From NCBI GenBank assembly GCA_014155875.1, contig JACEFZ010013285.1, forward strand, positions 191,112 through 255,111: DNA of 64,000 nucleotides, written 5' to 3'. The translations under genes were made by a program, and so were the position numbers. Shown here piece by piece: positions 35,296 through 45,500 of this stretch; the stretch's first letter is position 1, and every line of letters starts with the position of its first letter. The notes under the pieces were generated by a model, which worked only from the letters and a program-made list of their open reading frames with translations, searched no databases and had not been told where the DNA came from. Source of the DNA: Cepaea nemoralis. Lineage: Eukaryota > Mollusca > Gastropoda > Stylommatophora > Helicidae.

Positions 35296-35720
35296 TTAAT
35301 TTCCTACGTTTTCATTGAAGTCCCCTATTATGATGTTTATTTCTGAATTTTTACATTTCTTTAAGGCAGACTCTATGTCATTATAAAATTCCTCAACACT
35401 ATCTTCACTGGATTCTCCTGTTGGGGCATATACTTGAATAACATTTATGCTAAAAGGTCTACCACTCAATTTAACTAGTAGAACTCTGTCCGACACGGCC
35501 CAATATCCTTGACCAGAATTTGATGTTTTCCGGTCCAAAACAATTGCCACTCCCCTTTGTCGATCTTCACCTCCAGAATAAAGAATCTTAAAATCTTCAT
35601 CTATCTTGATGCCTGCTCCTGTCCATCTCGTTTTGCACATCCCTAAAATATTAATATTTTCTCTTTCTATTTCTTGTTTTATGTTCTCTAATTCACCCAG
35701 TCCCTGGTGGGGGAGCATCT
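35296..35720 (-). mobile_element. LINE endonuclease domain fragment
   Basis: The minus strand decodes INILGMCKTRWTGAGIKID, GVAIVLDRKTSN, INVIQVYAPTGESSEDSVEE and INIIIGDFNENVGN. These are the E..W (here KTRW), QVYAPT and IIIGDFN blocks of the apurinic-type endonuclease of LINE ORF2, as in craniofacial-development-protein-2-like RTE sequences. The frame is open through this domain, then the copy ends. The 5' side (NEMLPHQGLGEL) is partly duplicated at 35817-35890 beside CTGT repeats. Confidence 0.88.
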
Positions 35721-35759
35721 CATTTAATTCATCTAAGTAGTCATATAAGCTCCCGTTCC

Positions 35760-36037
35760 CGACTGTCTCTCTGTCTGTCTTGTCTGTCTGTCTGTCTGAC
35801 CCAGCCCGGCTTCGCCCAGCTCCTGATGTGGAGCATCTCATTTAATTCATATAAGTAGTCATATAAGTTCCCGACTGTTTGTCTGTCTGTCTGTCTGACG
35901 GCCCGGCTGTCTGTCTGTCTGTCTGTCTGTCTGTCCTGTCTGTCTGTCTGTCTGTCCTCTCTGTCTGTCTGTCTGTCTATCTATCTGCCTGCCTGCCTGC
36001 TCTTCCGTCCGTCTCTCCCTCCGTCTATCCCACCCTC

Positions 36038-36130
<93 letters not shown>
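35760..36130. repeat. (CTGT)n / (CTAT)n microsatellites and short duplication
   Basis: CTGT runs lie at 35768-35800 and 35878-35985, and a CTAT run of about 95 bp at 36036-36130. Between them, GAGCATCTCATTTAATTCAT repeats the LINE sequence at 35714, so the LINE edge and the microsatellite were duplicated together. Confidence 0.92.
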
Positions 36131-36372
36131 AGCCAGGGGACTTAACCTAAGATATAGCAATGCTACTAAAAGTTATGTCCCTTTATATATTTTTTCTTAT
36201 GTTAAGTCATGTAATTTAAATATTAAATTTTAGTAAGTAAATAGCTGAATGTACACTTAAAAAAAACTATGACAGTTGGTTGCACGGGAATGAAAAGAAA
36301 ACATATAGAAAATTTCATCTTAATCGGATGGACCGTTCGCGAACGCATAAAGAACGGAACCACATACATCAT

Positions 36373-36441
36373 ACATACATACATACATACGTACGTACGT
36401 ACGTACGTACGCACGCACGCACAGACAGACAGACATTGCGT

Positions 36442-36512
<71 letters not shown>
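36373..36512. repeat. Stepwise tetranucleotide microsatellite and (AT)n
   Basis: ACAT units pass into ACGT, then ACGC, then ACAG units, and then about 70 bp of AT. The ACAT/ACGT/ACGC steps are single-base changes, two at CpG. Confidence 0.95.
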
Positions 36513-36517
<5 letters not shown>

Positions 36518-36528
36518 ACTTTCTGCGA

Positions 36529-36693
36529 ATGAAATGCTACATGAAATATTTCGGATACTTCTACATCCTTCTCTTGTCTTCTCTGGTTCTCATCAATGTG
36601 GTTCTGTATGAAGACTTACCTGTGTGCCTGACGGGATCTATGGGGAACCGCTGGACGAGACAAGTGTATAAATCACGTACTGGCGTCTCATGA
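36529..36693 (+). other. Weak open frame with one membrane segment
   Basis: The frame from ATG at 36529 reads [20 protein letters not shown], then [13 protein letters not shown], and has a stop at 36691. A short N-terminus plus one hydrophobic segment is the layout of a type II membrane protein first exon, for example a Golgi glycosyltransferase. There is no clear donor site, promoter or homology. It is probably chance. Confidence 0.15.
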
Positions 36694-37415
36694 CCCGACG
36701 TTGATACTAGTATAAGAGACTGTTATTTATATGCGTCTGAAAATAGAATACTATCCATCAATGTAACACCTGGCTACTGCTAAGTTGAAGTCATGATATA
36801 TGACGGTCCAGCACACATAGTCACTTGATTGTGGGGGACGTACACGTCTTTTACACGAAGGTCGGAGCTGTGTATCCGCGGAATGAAATACCCCCAGACA
36901 AGAAACATGATAAGCTAAGAGACTACAACACCGTGGAAGCTGGGAAACAACAGCGGGACATAGCGCAGTTCTGCAAGGAGTCGTGGAGTGAGATTTAGTG
37001 ACTTGCATAAATCAGAGTAGATTGCAATGATAACAGCAAGATTCATCTATTAATAGCTAAGGAAATTAAGTCACGAGCAGTGGGTGGGATATGCAAATAT
37101 AACATTTGAAAACAAGAAGAAAATTGACGAGATCAAAACGCATTATTCATACTTATGTTTCCAAAACGAGGAATTGAAATCCTGAAGTCATTTTCGTCAT
37201 CGATTGCGTCATCGAATTTATTAATACATATACTCTCAGGCCAGGTTGTGAGAACACGTCGCCACCTTGTTAGGTTCTGAGTCTTTATATAGCATATCAT
37301 AATCAAATAACATGTCCCCAAGCACGAGCGTGCTTTGGGTCTGTGATGTGAGATTTGTAGCCTAAATGCACCGAGGCATATGTGGCCAGTCTTTTGGTCT
37401 GTTGGCAGATATACT
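36694..37415. other. no gene seen
   Basis: Nothing supportable. Confidence 0.35.
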
Positions 37416-37417
37416 AA

Positions 37418-37900
37418 ATGAGCATGAGGGCGCTTGAGGCGGGAGACATGACCAGAGATATACACCTTAGGCATGAGGGCGCTTGAGGCGGGAGACATGA
37501 CCAGAGATATACACCTTAGGCATGAGGGTGCTTGAGGCGGGAGACATGGCCAGAGATATACACCAGTTAGACATGAAGGTGCTTGAGGCGGGAGACATGG
37601 CCAGAGATATACACCGTATGAGGGTGCTTGAGGCGGGAGACATGGCCAGAGATATACATCGCATGAGGGTGCTTGAGGCGGGAGTCATGGCCAGAGATAT
37701 ACACCTTAGGCATGAGGGTGCTTGAGGCGGGAGACATGACCAGAGATATACACCTTAGGCATGAGGGTGCTTGAGGCGGGAGACATGGCCAGAGATATAC
37801 ACCTTAGGCATGAGGGTGCTTGAGGCGGGAGACATGACCAGAGATATACACCTTAGGCATGAGGTGCTCGATGAGGGAGACTAGGCCAGAGATAGTGAGG
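37418..37900. repeat. 49-bp minisatellite, about 9-10 copies
   Basis: The unit is CATGAGGGTGCTTGAGGCGG, GAGACATGGCCAGAGATATA and CACCTTAGG. Two copies lack the linker and one has CAGTTAGACATGAAGG. The right end decays. Confidence 0.95.
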
Positions 37901-37949
37901 CTTTTCGGCGCATCGTGATGAGCGCGACGTTGTGCTCAGGACCTGCTAG

Positions 37950-39450
37950 TTGGTGACCTGATCTAATAGTGTCTCATATACTGATTTAACCTGATCTAAT
38001 AGTGTCTCATAAACTGATTTAACCTGATCTAATAGTGTCTCATATACTATTTACCTTGATCTAATAGTGTCTCGTATACTGATTTAACCTGGTCTAATAG
38101 TGTCTCATATACTGATTTAACATGTTCTAATAGTGTCTCATATACTGATTTAACCTGATCTAATAGTGTCTCATATACTGATTTGACCTGGTCTAATAGT
38201 GTCTTATATACTGATTTAATCTTCTTCTTCTTCTTCGTTCATCCGGAGTTTTTTTTCGGATGTGATTGCGTTGTGCCTGTTTACAGCAGAGCTGCGTTCT
38301 TGCGCCGTTAGGCCGACACATCCGACTTCTGCGGGCATTTGTTGACCGGGTTAACCTTCCTGGGTGATTTAATCTGATCTAATAGTGTCTCATATACTAA
38401 TTTAACCTGATCTAATAGTGTCTCATATACTGATTTAACCTGCTCTAATAGTGTCTCATATACTGATTTAACCTGATCTAATAGTGTCTCATATACTGAT
38501 TTAACCTGATCGAATAGTGTCTCATATACTGATTTACCTTTATCTAATAGTGTCTCGTATACTGATTTAACCTGGTCTAATAGTGTCTCATATACTGATT
38601 TAACCTGTTCTAATAGTGTCTCATATACTGATTTAACCTGATCTAATAGTGTCTCATATACTGATTTAACCTGGTCTAATAGTGTCTCATATACTGATTT
38701 AACCTGATCGAATAGTGTCTCATATACTGATTTACCTTTATCTAATAGTGTCTCGTATACTGATTTAACCTGGTCTAATAGTGTCTCATATACTGATTTA
38801 ACCTGTTCTAATAGTGTCTCATATACTGATTTAACCTGATCTAATAGTGTCTCATATACTGATTTAACCTGGTCTAATAGTGTCTTATATACTGATTTAA
38901 TCTGACCTAATAGTGCCTCATATACTGATTTAACCTGATCTAATAGTGTCTCATATAATGATTTAACCTGCTCTAATAGTGTCTCATATACTGATTTAAC
39001 CTGATCTAATAGTGTCTCATATACTGATTTAACCTGATCTAATAGTGTCTCATATACTGATTTAACCTGCTCTAACAGTGTCTCATATATTGATTTAACC
39101 TGATCTAATAGTTTTCTCATATACTGATTTAACCTGATCTAATAGTGTCTCATATACTGATTTAACCTGCTCTAATAGTGTCTCATATACTGATATAACC
39201 TGTTCTAATAATGTCTCATATACTGATTTAGCCTGATCTAATAGTGTCTCATATACTGATTTAATCTGATCTTATAGTGTCTCTTATACTGATTTAATCT
39301 GATCTTATAGTGTCTCATATACTGATTTTACCAGATCTTATAGTGTCTCATATACTGATTTAACCTGATCTGATAGTGTCTCATATACTGATTTAACCTG
39401 GTCTAATAGTGTCTCATATACTGATTTAACCTGATCTAATAGCGTCTCAT
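37950..39450. repeat. 33-bp minisatellite, about 40 copies
   Basis: The unit is ACCTGATCTAATAGTGTCTC plus ATATACTGATTTA, with GATCT/GGTCT/GTTCT/GCTCT variants. The minus strand encodes an 11-residue repeat, LLDQVKSVYET, open for 270 codons (38308-39120). A short (GAA)n element interrupts it at 38219-38366. It shares unit length with the array at 10934 but no sequence. Confidence 0.97.
38219..38366 (-). mobile_element. Short retroelement with (GAA)n tail inside minisatellite
   Basis: This is the reverse complement of the element at 18580-18771: TTCGTTCATCCGGAGT, CGATGTGATTGCG-like and GCCGTTAGGCCGACACATCC blocks, ending GGTTAACCTTCCTGGG. TGATTTAAT lies on both sides, extended to TGATTTAATCT, giving a TSD of roughly 9-11 bp. 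It inserted into an existing array. Confidence 0.85.
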
Positions 39451-39455
39451 ATGTC

Positions 39456-39710
39456 AGTTAGTCAGTTATTCGCGGTTTCAACTTCACGGCAGCGGGTCTT
39501 CCCGATTATGCCTCGTTCATATGCCAGTGAATATCACACACAATGCTCCTTACTATCCAATGTGAAAACTGGAACAGACAGGAGTCTTGGTAAAGGAACA
39601 GCCCGCTCATGTACACAGTGCATAATGCCGCCGCCATAATGCCAACACAAAAGTCCTCCACGAAAAATACAGTATTACAGTTCATCGTCGATGGAATCGG
39701 CAGTCACCAG
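39456..39710. other. no gene seen
   Basis: Short anonymous stretch between an array and a SINE piece. Confidence 0.35.
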
Positions 39711-39862
39711 AAAGACTTCATTGACCCGGATTTTGTCCCATATGGCTCGGTCTCTTTCCGCAAGGCGATCCGCCGAAAGCGCTGCACAAAGCACGAACTC
39801 CGTAGCTCCAGCGACGACTCCCAGGAGTATCCTGAAAAATTCACTCGTGAACCGAAAAGGCA
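39711..39862 (-). mobile_element. SINE family B fragment
   Basis: GACTTCATTGACCCGGATTT, TGTCCCATATGGCTCGGTCT and ACAAAGCACGAACTCCGTAG match the SINE at 35015-35249. An extra AAGGCGATCCGCC is present and the tRNA-like head is lost. Confidence 0.8.
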
Positions 39863-40100
39863 AACCAGTCAATTCAACAACAGCCGGCCGCCATCGTTCC
39901 GAACATGCAGTCCACGCTACAAACAACCGGTCCCCAACATGGCGGAGAGACATTCGAACTGTGATGGCCTCTGGAGTGTTTACGCTTGTGGCTACGGTTT
40001 GCATTCGCAGTGTCTCGTACACTGATGCTCGCTGTTCTTAAGTTATTCTTTGCTAGTAGTCATTTCCAACAATGATTGCCTGGATGAAACTAATGAAACC
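39863..40100. other. no gene seen
   Basis: Short frames overlap the SINE. Nothing else. Confidence 0.3.
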
Positions 40101-40119
40101 AGAACATTACATTATATAC

Positions 40120-40250
40120 ACAAGAGACAAACCATTTTTTGGTATGTGAAGATAAGGGAGACACTGGGAACTATCGTAGCAGGTAGAAAGATCAGTGGGA
40201 AAAGAGACAGAGGCAGGCCTCGAGAACAGTTAGCATGGAATAATATCATC
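40120..40250 (+). mobile_element. LINE ORF2 C-terminal scrap
   Basis: It decodes KIRETLGTIVAGRKISGKRD and RGRPREQ, the GKRDRGRPRE block of RTE-like LINE proteins, preceded by FWYV in place of FGHV. Too short to assign further. Confidence 0.65.
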
Positions 40251-40590
40251 AGCAGAGTTGTATTTGTATTATATTATTGTATTTTGGTATGTTTATCTCA
40301 ATGCACTGCTATATTTCCTCTATCATTTGTCGGCGCCTATACCACTTGTTAAACACTGCAACTTAGGGTGAAGGTCAAATTCTGCTGAATTGGCCGAAAG
40401 GAATTTTACAGGAGAGACATCAAGAAAGATTGCTTTATTATAGGGAGAGTTTTTGACACAGAATGAAACGTTAAATTAGACAGTAAGATTAAGTGAAAAA
40501 GACTACAAAAAATGGATTGTCGAATTTAGATTAGGAATCAGTTCTGAATTAGACAAGCTGGGAAGTTTTACACTGGTTTTTTTTTTTTTT
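40251..40590. other. no gene seen
   Basis: Anonymous AT-rich sequence with a T-run at 40577-40590. Confidence 0.35.
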
Positions 40591-40850
40591 CCCTTCATAT
40601 CCTTTTAACAGGACATCGCAGTCATCGCTAGCATTTTACTGCTGCTGCTGTTGATGTCTTGGCAAGTTTACGTTCAGTAGTTTGCCATTGCTTTATGAAC
40701 GACCGACTCCCATACCATCACGTTAAAACCCAGCGCGACACGGTCTGCTGCCAAATCGGTCGTAGCTGTGTTTTGAACGCAGGTAAGCGACATTACGACT
40801 GTGTCCGTAACATTATTGCCACGGAGCCAGCTAGGGAGATTTTACAGAAA
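40591..40850 (+). repeat. Dispersed repeat family A, copy 5
   Basis: AACAGGACATCGCAGTCATC, GCAAGTTTACGTTCAGTAGT and TTGCCATTGCTTTATGAACG align with copy 1 at 7127, through to CACGGAGCCAGCTAGGGAGA. It is the longest copy, about 255 bp. Confidence 0.8.
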
Positions 40851-41640
40851 CGAAATATGTTCGGGAAGGATGTGTTTTAATTTGAGAAGACCAACCAACC
40901 ACGTTTATAGAAAAGAAGTTGAGCGAGTCATGAGCCTTGGGGGACGGCTTCTAATAAATGGGATTGTGTAAGACTACCCGGGCAGTCATTCATCATCAGG
41001 ACCCACAGATAACCACCGCGTCACTGCAAGGCTGTATCTTGTTTGTAGCCATTTCCCTTTTAATTGTGAAAGATGAGGTTATCTGGTGCAGACTACACAC
41101 GGATTTGTCTGAACGCCTGACCGCAGTGCATGTAACTCCTGTTAAATATACCGATCAACTAAGAAACCATTTATATATATATATCCCAATTAGGTTTGCT
41201 AATGTGAAACCGGATAAAGGCCCTGACGTTGTGCATAATTGCATGTGTCTGTTTGTTTATGTTTGTTTTTATCTCAAACACCAGACAGGACCAGAAATAA
41301 CGCTCGCGCTATTTAACGAGATCACCGGCCATTATTGCTTATGTTTAAAACATTCATTTAACAATTTTTTGGACAATGATGAAAAAAAGATGAGTGATTG
41401 GAAGGGCCGAATGTAAGACGGGCCAATTTGTGACCCTATAAAAATAAAGTTTGTTTGTTTGTTTTGTTTGCTTACGCGGAGTTCAGGGCCGCGGCGGTCA
41501 GAGTTCCACCCTTGTTGCGCACGTCATGGTTGACATTGAATCTTCAACTCGGGCTGAATGTAGTTGTAACTGTTGAACAATTATCTATCATGTATGCATT
41601 ATGTAATTGTAACTATTTTTATAGTGCACGTTACTATAGC
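40851..41640 (+). other. No gene; possible retroelement 3' end with (TTTG)n
   Basis: A 152-residue frame (40958-41416) has no domain I recognise. AATAAA at 41443 is followed directly by GTTTGTTTGTTTGTTTTGTT, as in LINE 3' ends with a simple tail. A real gene's last exon is less likely, because no acceptor or coding signal supports it. Confidence 0.3.
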
Positions 41641-41649
41641 ATGGATGAT

Positions 41650-42029
41650 AACTGTTGTTGTAACTAGTGACAGTTATCTGTTATGTGTGTACTCTGTAGT
41701 TGTAACTAGTGGACAATTATCTATCATGTATGATAACTGTTGTTGTAACTAGTGCACGGTAATATATCATGAATGATAACTGTTGTCGTAACTAGTGACA
41801 GTTATCTGTTATGTGTGTACTCTGTAGTTGTAACTAGTGCACGGTAATATATCATGAATGATAACTGTTGTTGTAACTAGTGGACAGTTATCTGTCATGG
41901 GTGTACTCTGTAGTTGTAACTAGTGGACAATTGTCTATGATGTGTATATTCTATAGTTGTAACTATTGCACAATTATTTGTCATGTGTGTATTCTGTAGA
42001 TGTACCTAGTGAGCAATTATTTGTCGCGA

Positions 42030-42064
<35 letters not shown>

Positions 42065-42375
42065 GTAATTAGTGGACAATTATTAGTCATGTATGTGTTC
42101 TATAGTTGCAACTAGTGGACAATTAATTGTCATGTGTGTGTTCTGTAGTTGTAGCTAGTGCACAATTATTTGTCATGTGTGTGTTCTGTAGTTGTAATTA
42201 GTGGACAATTATTAGTCATGTTTTTGTAGTTGACATTCTGTAGTTGTAACTGGTGGACAATTAATTGTCATGTGTTTGTAGTTGACATTCTATGGTTGTA
42301 AAATATGGACAATTAACTGTCATGTGTTTGAAGTTGACTATGGTTGTAACAAATGGGCAATTATCGATCACGTGT
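41650..42375. repeat. Degenerate ~45-bp minisatellite, about 16 copies
   Basis: Variants of GTTGTAACTAGTGGACAATT plus ATCTGTCATGTGTGTACTCT recur, with a (GT)n run at 42029-42062. Copies are diverged and vary in length. The array lies just left of the megasatellite. Confidence 0.88.
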
Positions 42376-42556
42376 ACCATCTGGATCTGTAGCAAGGAAA
42401 CAATGATCTAGTCACTATGTAGTTGTTCTGGTCATTAACTGACAACATCGCTATTTGACACCAGTCCTCCATTTCAGCGTTCGCATGTTGATAACTGTTT
42501 ATCGGCGTTCTTTTGTTTGTTTTTGATTTATTTTATGTGCCTCACTGAAGAAGGCG

Positions 42557-45500
42557 CTCATGCAAGGGAACGTTTAGTGCGTCTGTCACCGTTTGTGTCT
42601 ACATAGTCAGCTCATGCAAGGGAACGTTTAGTGCGTCTGTCACCATTTGTGTCTACATAGACAGCTCATGCAAGGGAACGTTTAGTGCGTCTGTCACCAT
42701 CTGTGTCTACACAGACAGCTCATGCAAGGGAACGTTTAGTGCATCAGTCACCATCTGTGTCTACATAGACAGCTCATGCAAGGGAACGTTTAGTGCATCA
42801 GTCACCATCTGTGTCTACATAGACAGCTCATGCAAGGGAACGTTTAGTGCATCAGTCACCATCTGTGTCTACACAGACAGCTCATGCAAGGGAACGTTTA
42901 GTGCATCAGTCACCATCTGTGTCTACATAGACAGCTCATGCAAGGGAACGTTTAGTGCATCAGTCACCATCTGTGTCTACATAGACAGCTCATGCAAGGG
43001 AACGTTTAGTGCATCAGTCACCATCTGTGTCTACACAGACAGCTCATGCAAGGGAACGTTTAGTGCATCAGTCACCATCTGTGTCTACATAGACAGCTCA
43101 TGCAAGGGAACGTTTAGTGCATCAGTCACCATCTGTGTCTACATAGACAGCTCATGCAAGGGAACGTTTAGTGCATCAGTCACCATCTGTGTCTACATAG
43201 ACAGCTCATGCAAGGGAACGTTTAGTGCATCAGTCACCATCTGTGTCTACATAGACAGCTCATGCAAGGGAACGTTTAGTGCATCAGTCACCCATCTGTG
43301 TCTACACAGGACAGCTCATGCAAGGGAACGTTTAGTGCATCCAGTCAACCATCTGTGTCTACACAGACAGCTCATGCAAGGGAACAGTTTAGTGCATCAG
43401 TCACCATCTGTGTCTACATAGACAGCTCATGCAAGGGAACGTTTAGTGCATCAGTCACCCACCATCTGTTGTCTACATAGACAGCTCATGCAAGGGACGT
43501 TTAGTGCATCAGTCACCATCTGTGTCTACATAGACAGCTCATGCAAGGGAACGTTTAGTGCATCAGTCACCATCTGTGTCTACATAGACAGCTCAATGCA
43601 AGGGAACGTTTAGTGCATCAGTCACCATCTGTGTCTACATAGACAGCTCATGCAAGGGAACGTTTAGTGCATCAGTCACCATCTGTGTCTACATAGACAG
43701 CTCATGCAAGGGAACGTTTAGTGCATCAGTCACCATCTGTGTCTACATAGACAGCTCATGCAAGGGAACGTTTAGTGCATCAGTCACCATCTGTGGCTAC
43801 ATAGACAGCTCATGCAGGGAACGTTAGTGCATCAGTCACCATCTGTGTCTACATAGACAGCTCATGCAAGGGAACGTTTAGTGCATCAGTCACCCCATCT
43901 GTGTCTAGCATAGACAGCTCATGGCAAGGGAACGTTTAGTGCATCAGGCACCATCTGTGTCTACATAGACAGCTCATGCAAGGGACGTTTAGTGCATCAG
44001 TCACCACCATCTGTGTCTACATAGACAGCTCATGCAAGGGAACGTTTAGTGCAGCAGTCACCCCCATCTGTGTCTACATAGACAGCTCATGCAAGGGAAG
44101 TTTAGTTTATCAGTCACCATCTGTGTCTACATAGACAGCTCATGCAAGGGAACGTTTAGTGTATCAGCCACCATCTGTGGTCTACATAGACAGCTCATGC
44201 AAGGGAACGTTAGTGCGTCAGTCACCATCTGTGTCTACATAGACAGCTCATGCAAGGGAACGTTTAGTGCATCAGTCACCATCTGTGTCTACATAGACAG
44301 CTCATGCAAGGGAACGTTTAGTGCATCAGTCACCATCTGTGTCTACATAGACAGCTCAGGCAAGGGAACGTTTAGTGCATCAGTCACCATCTGTGTCTAC
44401 ATAGACAGCTCATGCAAGGGAACGTTTAGTGCATCAGTCACCATCTGTGTCTACATAGACAGCTCATGCAAGGGAACGTTTAGTGCATCAGTCACCATCT
44501 GTGTCTACATAGACAGCTCATGCAAGGGAACGTTTAGTGCATCAGTCACCATCTGTGTCTACATAGACAGCTCATGCAAGGGAACGTTTAGTGCATCAGT
44601 CACCATCTGTGTCTACATAGACAGCTCATGCAAGGGAACGTTTAGTGCATCAGTCACCCACCATCTGTGTCTACATAGACAGCTCATGCAAGGGAACGTT
44701 TAGTGCATCAGTCACCCCACCATCTGTGGTCTACATAGACAGCTCATGCAAGGGAACGTTTAGTGCATCAGTCACCCACCATCTGTGTCTACATAGACAG
44801 CTCATGCAAGGAACGTTTAGTGCATCAGTCACCATCTGTGTCTACATAGACAGCCTCATGCAAGGGAACGTTTAGTGCATCAGTCACCCACCATCTGTGT
44901 TCTACATAGACAGCTCATGCAAGGGAACGTTTAGTGCATCAGTCCCACCATCTGTGTCTACATAGACAGCTCATGCAAGGGAACGTTAGTGCATCAGTCC
45001 CCACCATCTGTGTCTACATAGACAGCTCATGCAAGGGAAACGTTTAGTGCATCAGTCACCATCTGTGTCTACATAGGACAGCTCATGCAAGGAACGTTTA
45101 GTGCATCAGTCCCCACCATCTGTGTCTACATAGACAGCTCATGCAAGGGAAAGTTTAGTGCATCAGTCACCATTTGTGTCTACATAGACAGCTCATGCAA
45201 GGGAACGTTTTAGTGCATCAGTCACCATCTGTGTCTACACAGACAGCTCATGCAAGGGAACGTTTAGTGCATCAGTCACCATCTGTGTCTACATAGACAG
45301 CTCATGCAAGGGAACGTTTAGTGCATCAGTCACCATCTGTGTCTACATAGACAGCTCATGCAAGGGAACGTTTAGTGCATCAGTCACCATCTGTGTCTAC
45401 ATAGACAGCTCATGCAAGGGAACGTTTAGTGCATCAGTCACCATCTGTGTCTACATAGACAGCTCATGCAAGGGAACGTTTAGTGCATCAGTCACCATCT

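Noticed and set aside
40958..41416. 152-codon frame followed by AATAAA as a last exon
   Set aside because: No domain or clear acceptor. The AATAAA runs straight into a TTTG tail, which fits a retroelement end better.
44089..44703. 204-codon frame with cysteine-containing 18-residue repeats
   Set aside because: It is a run of in-register megasatellite units. Most other stretches of the same array are broken by indels.
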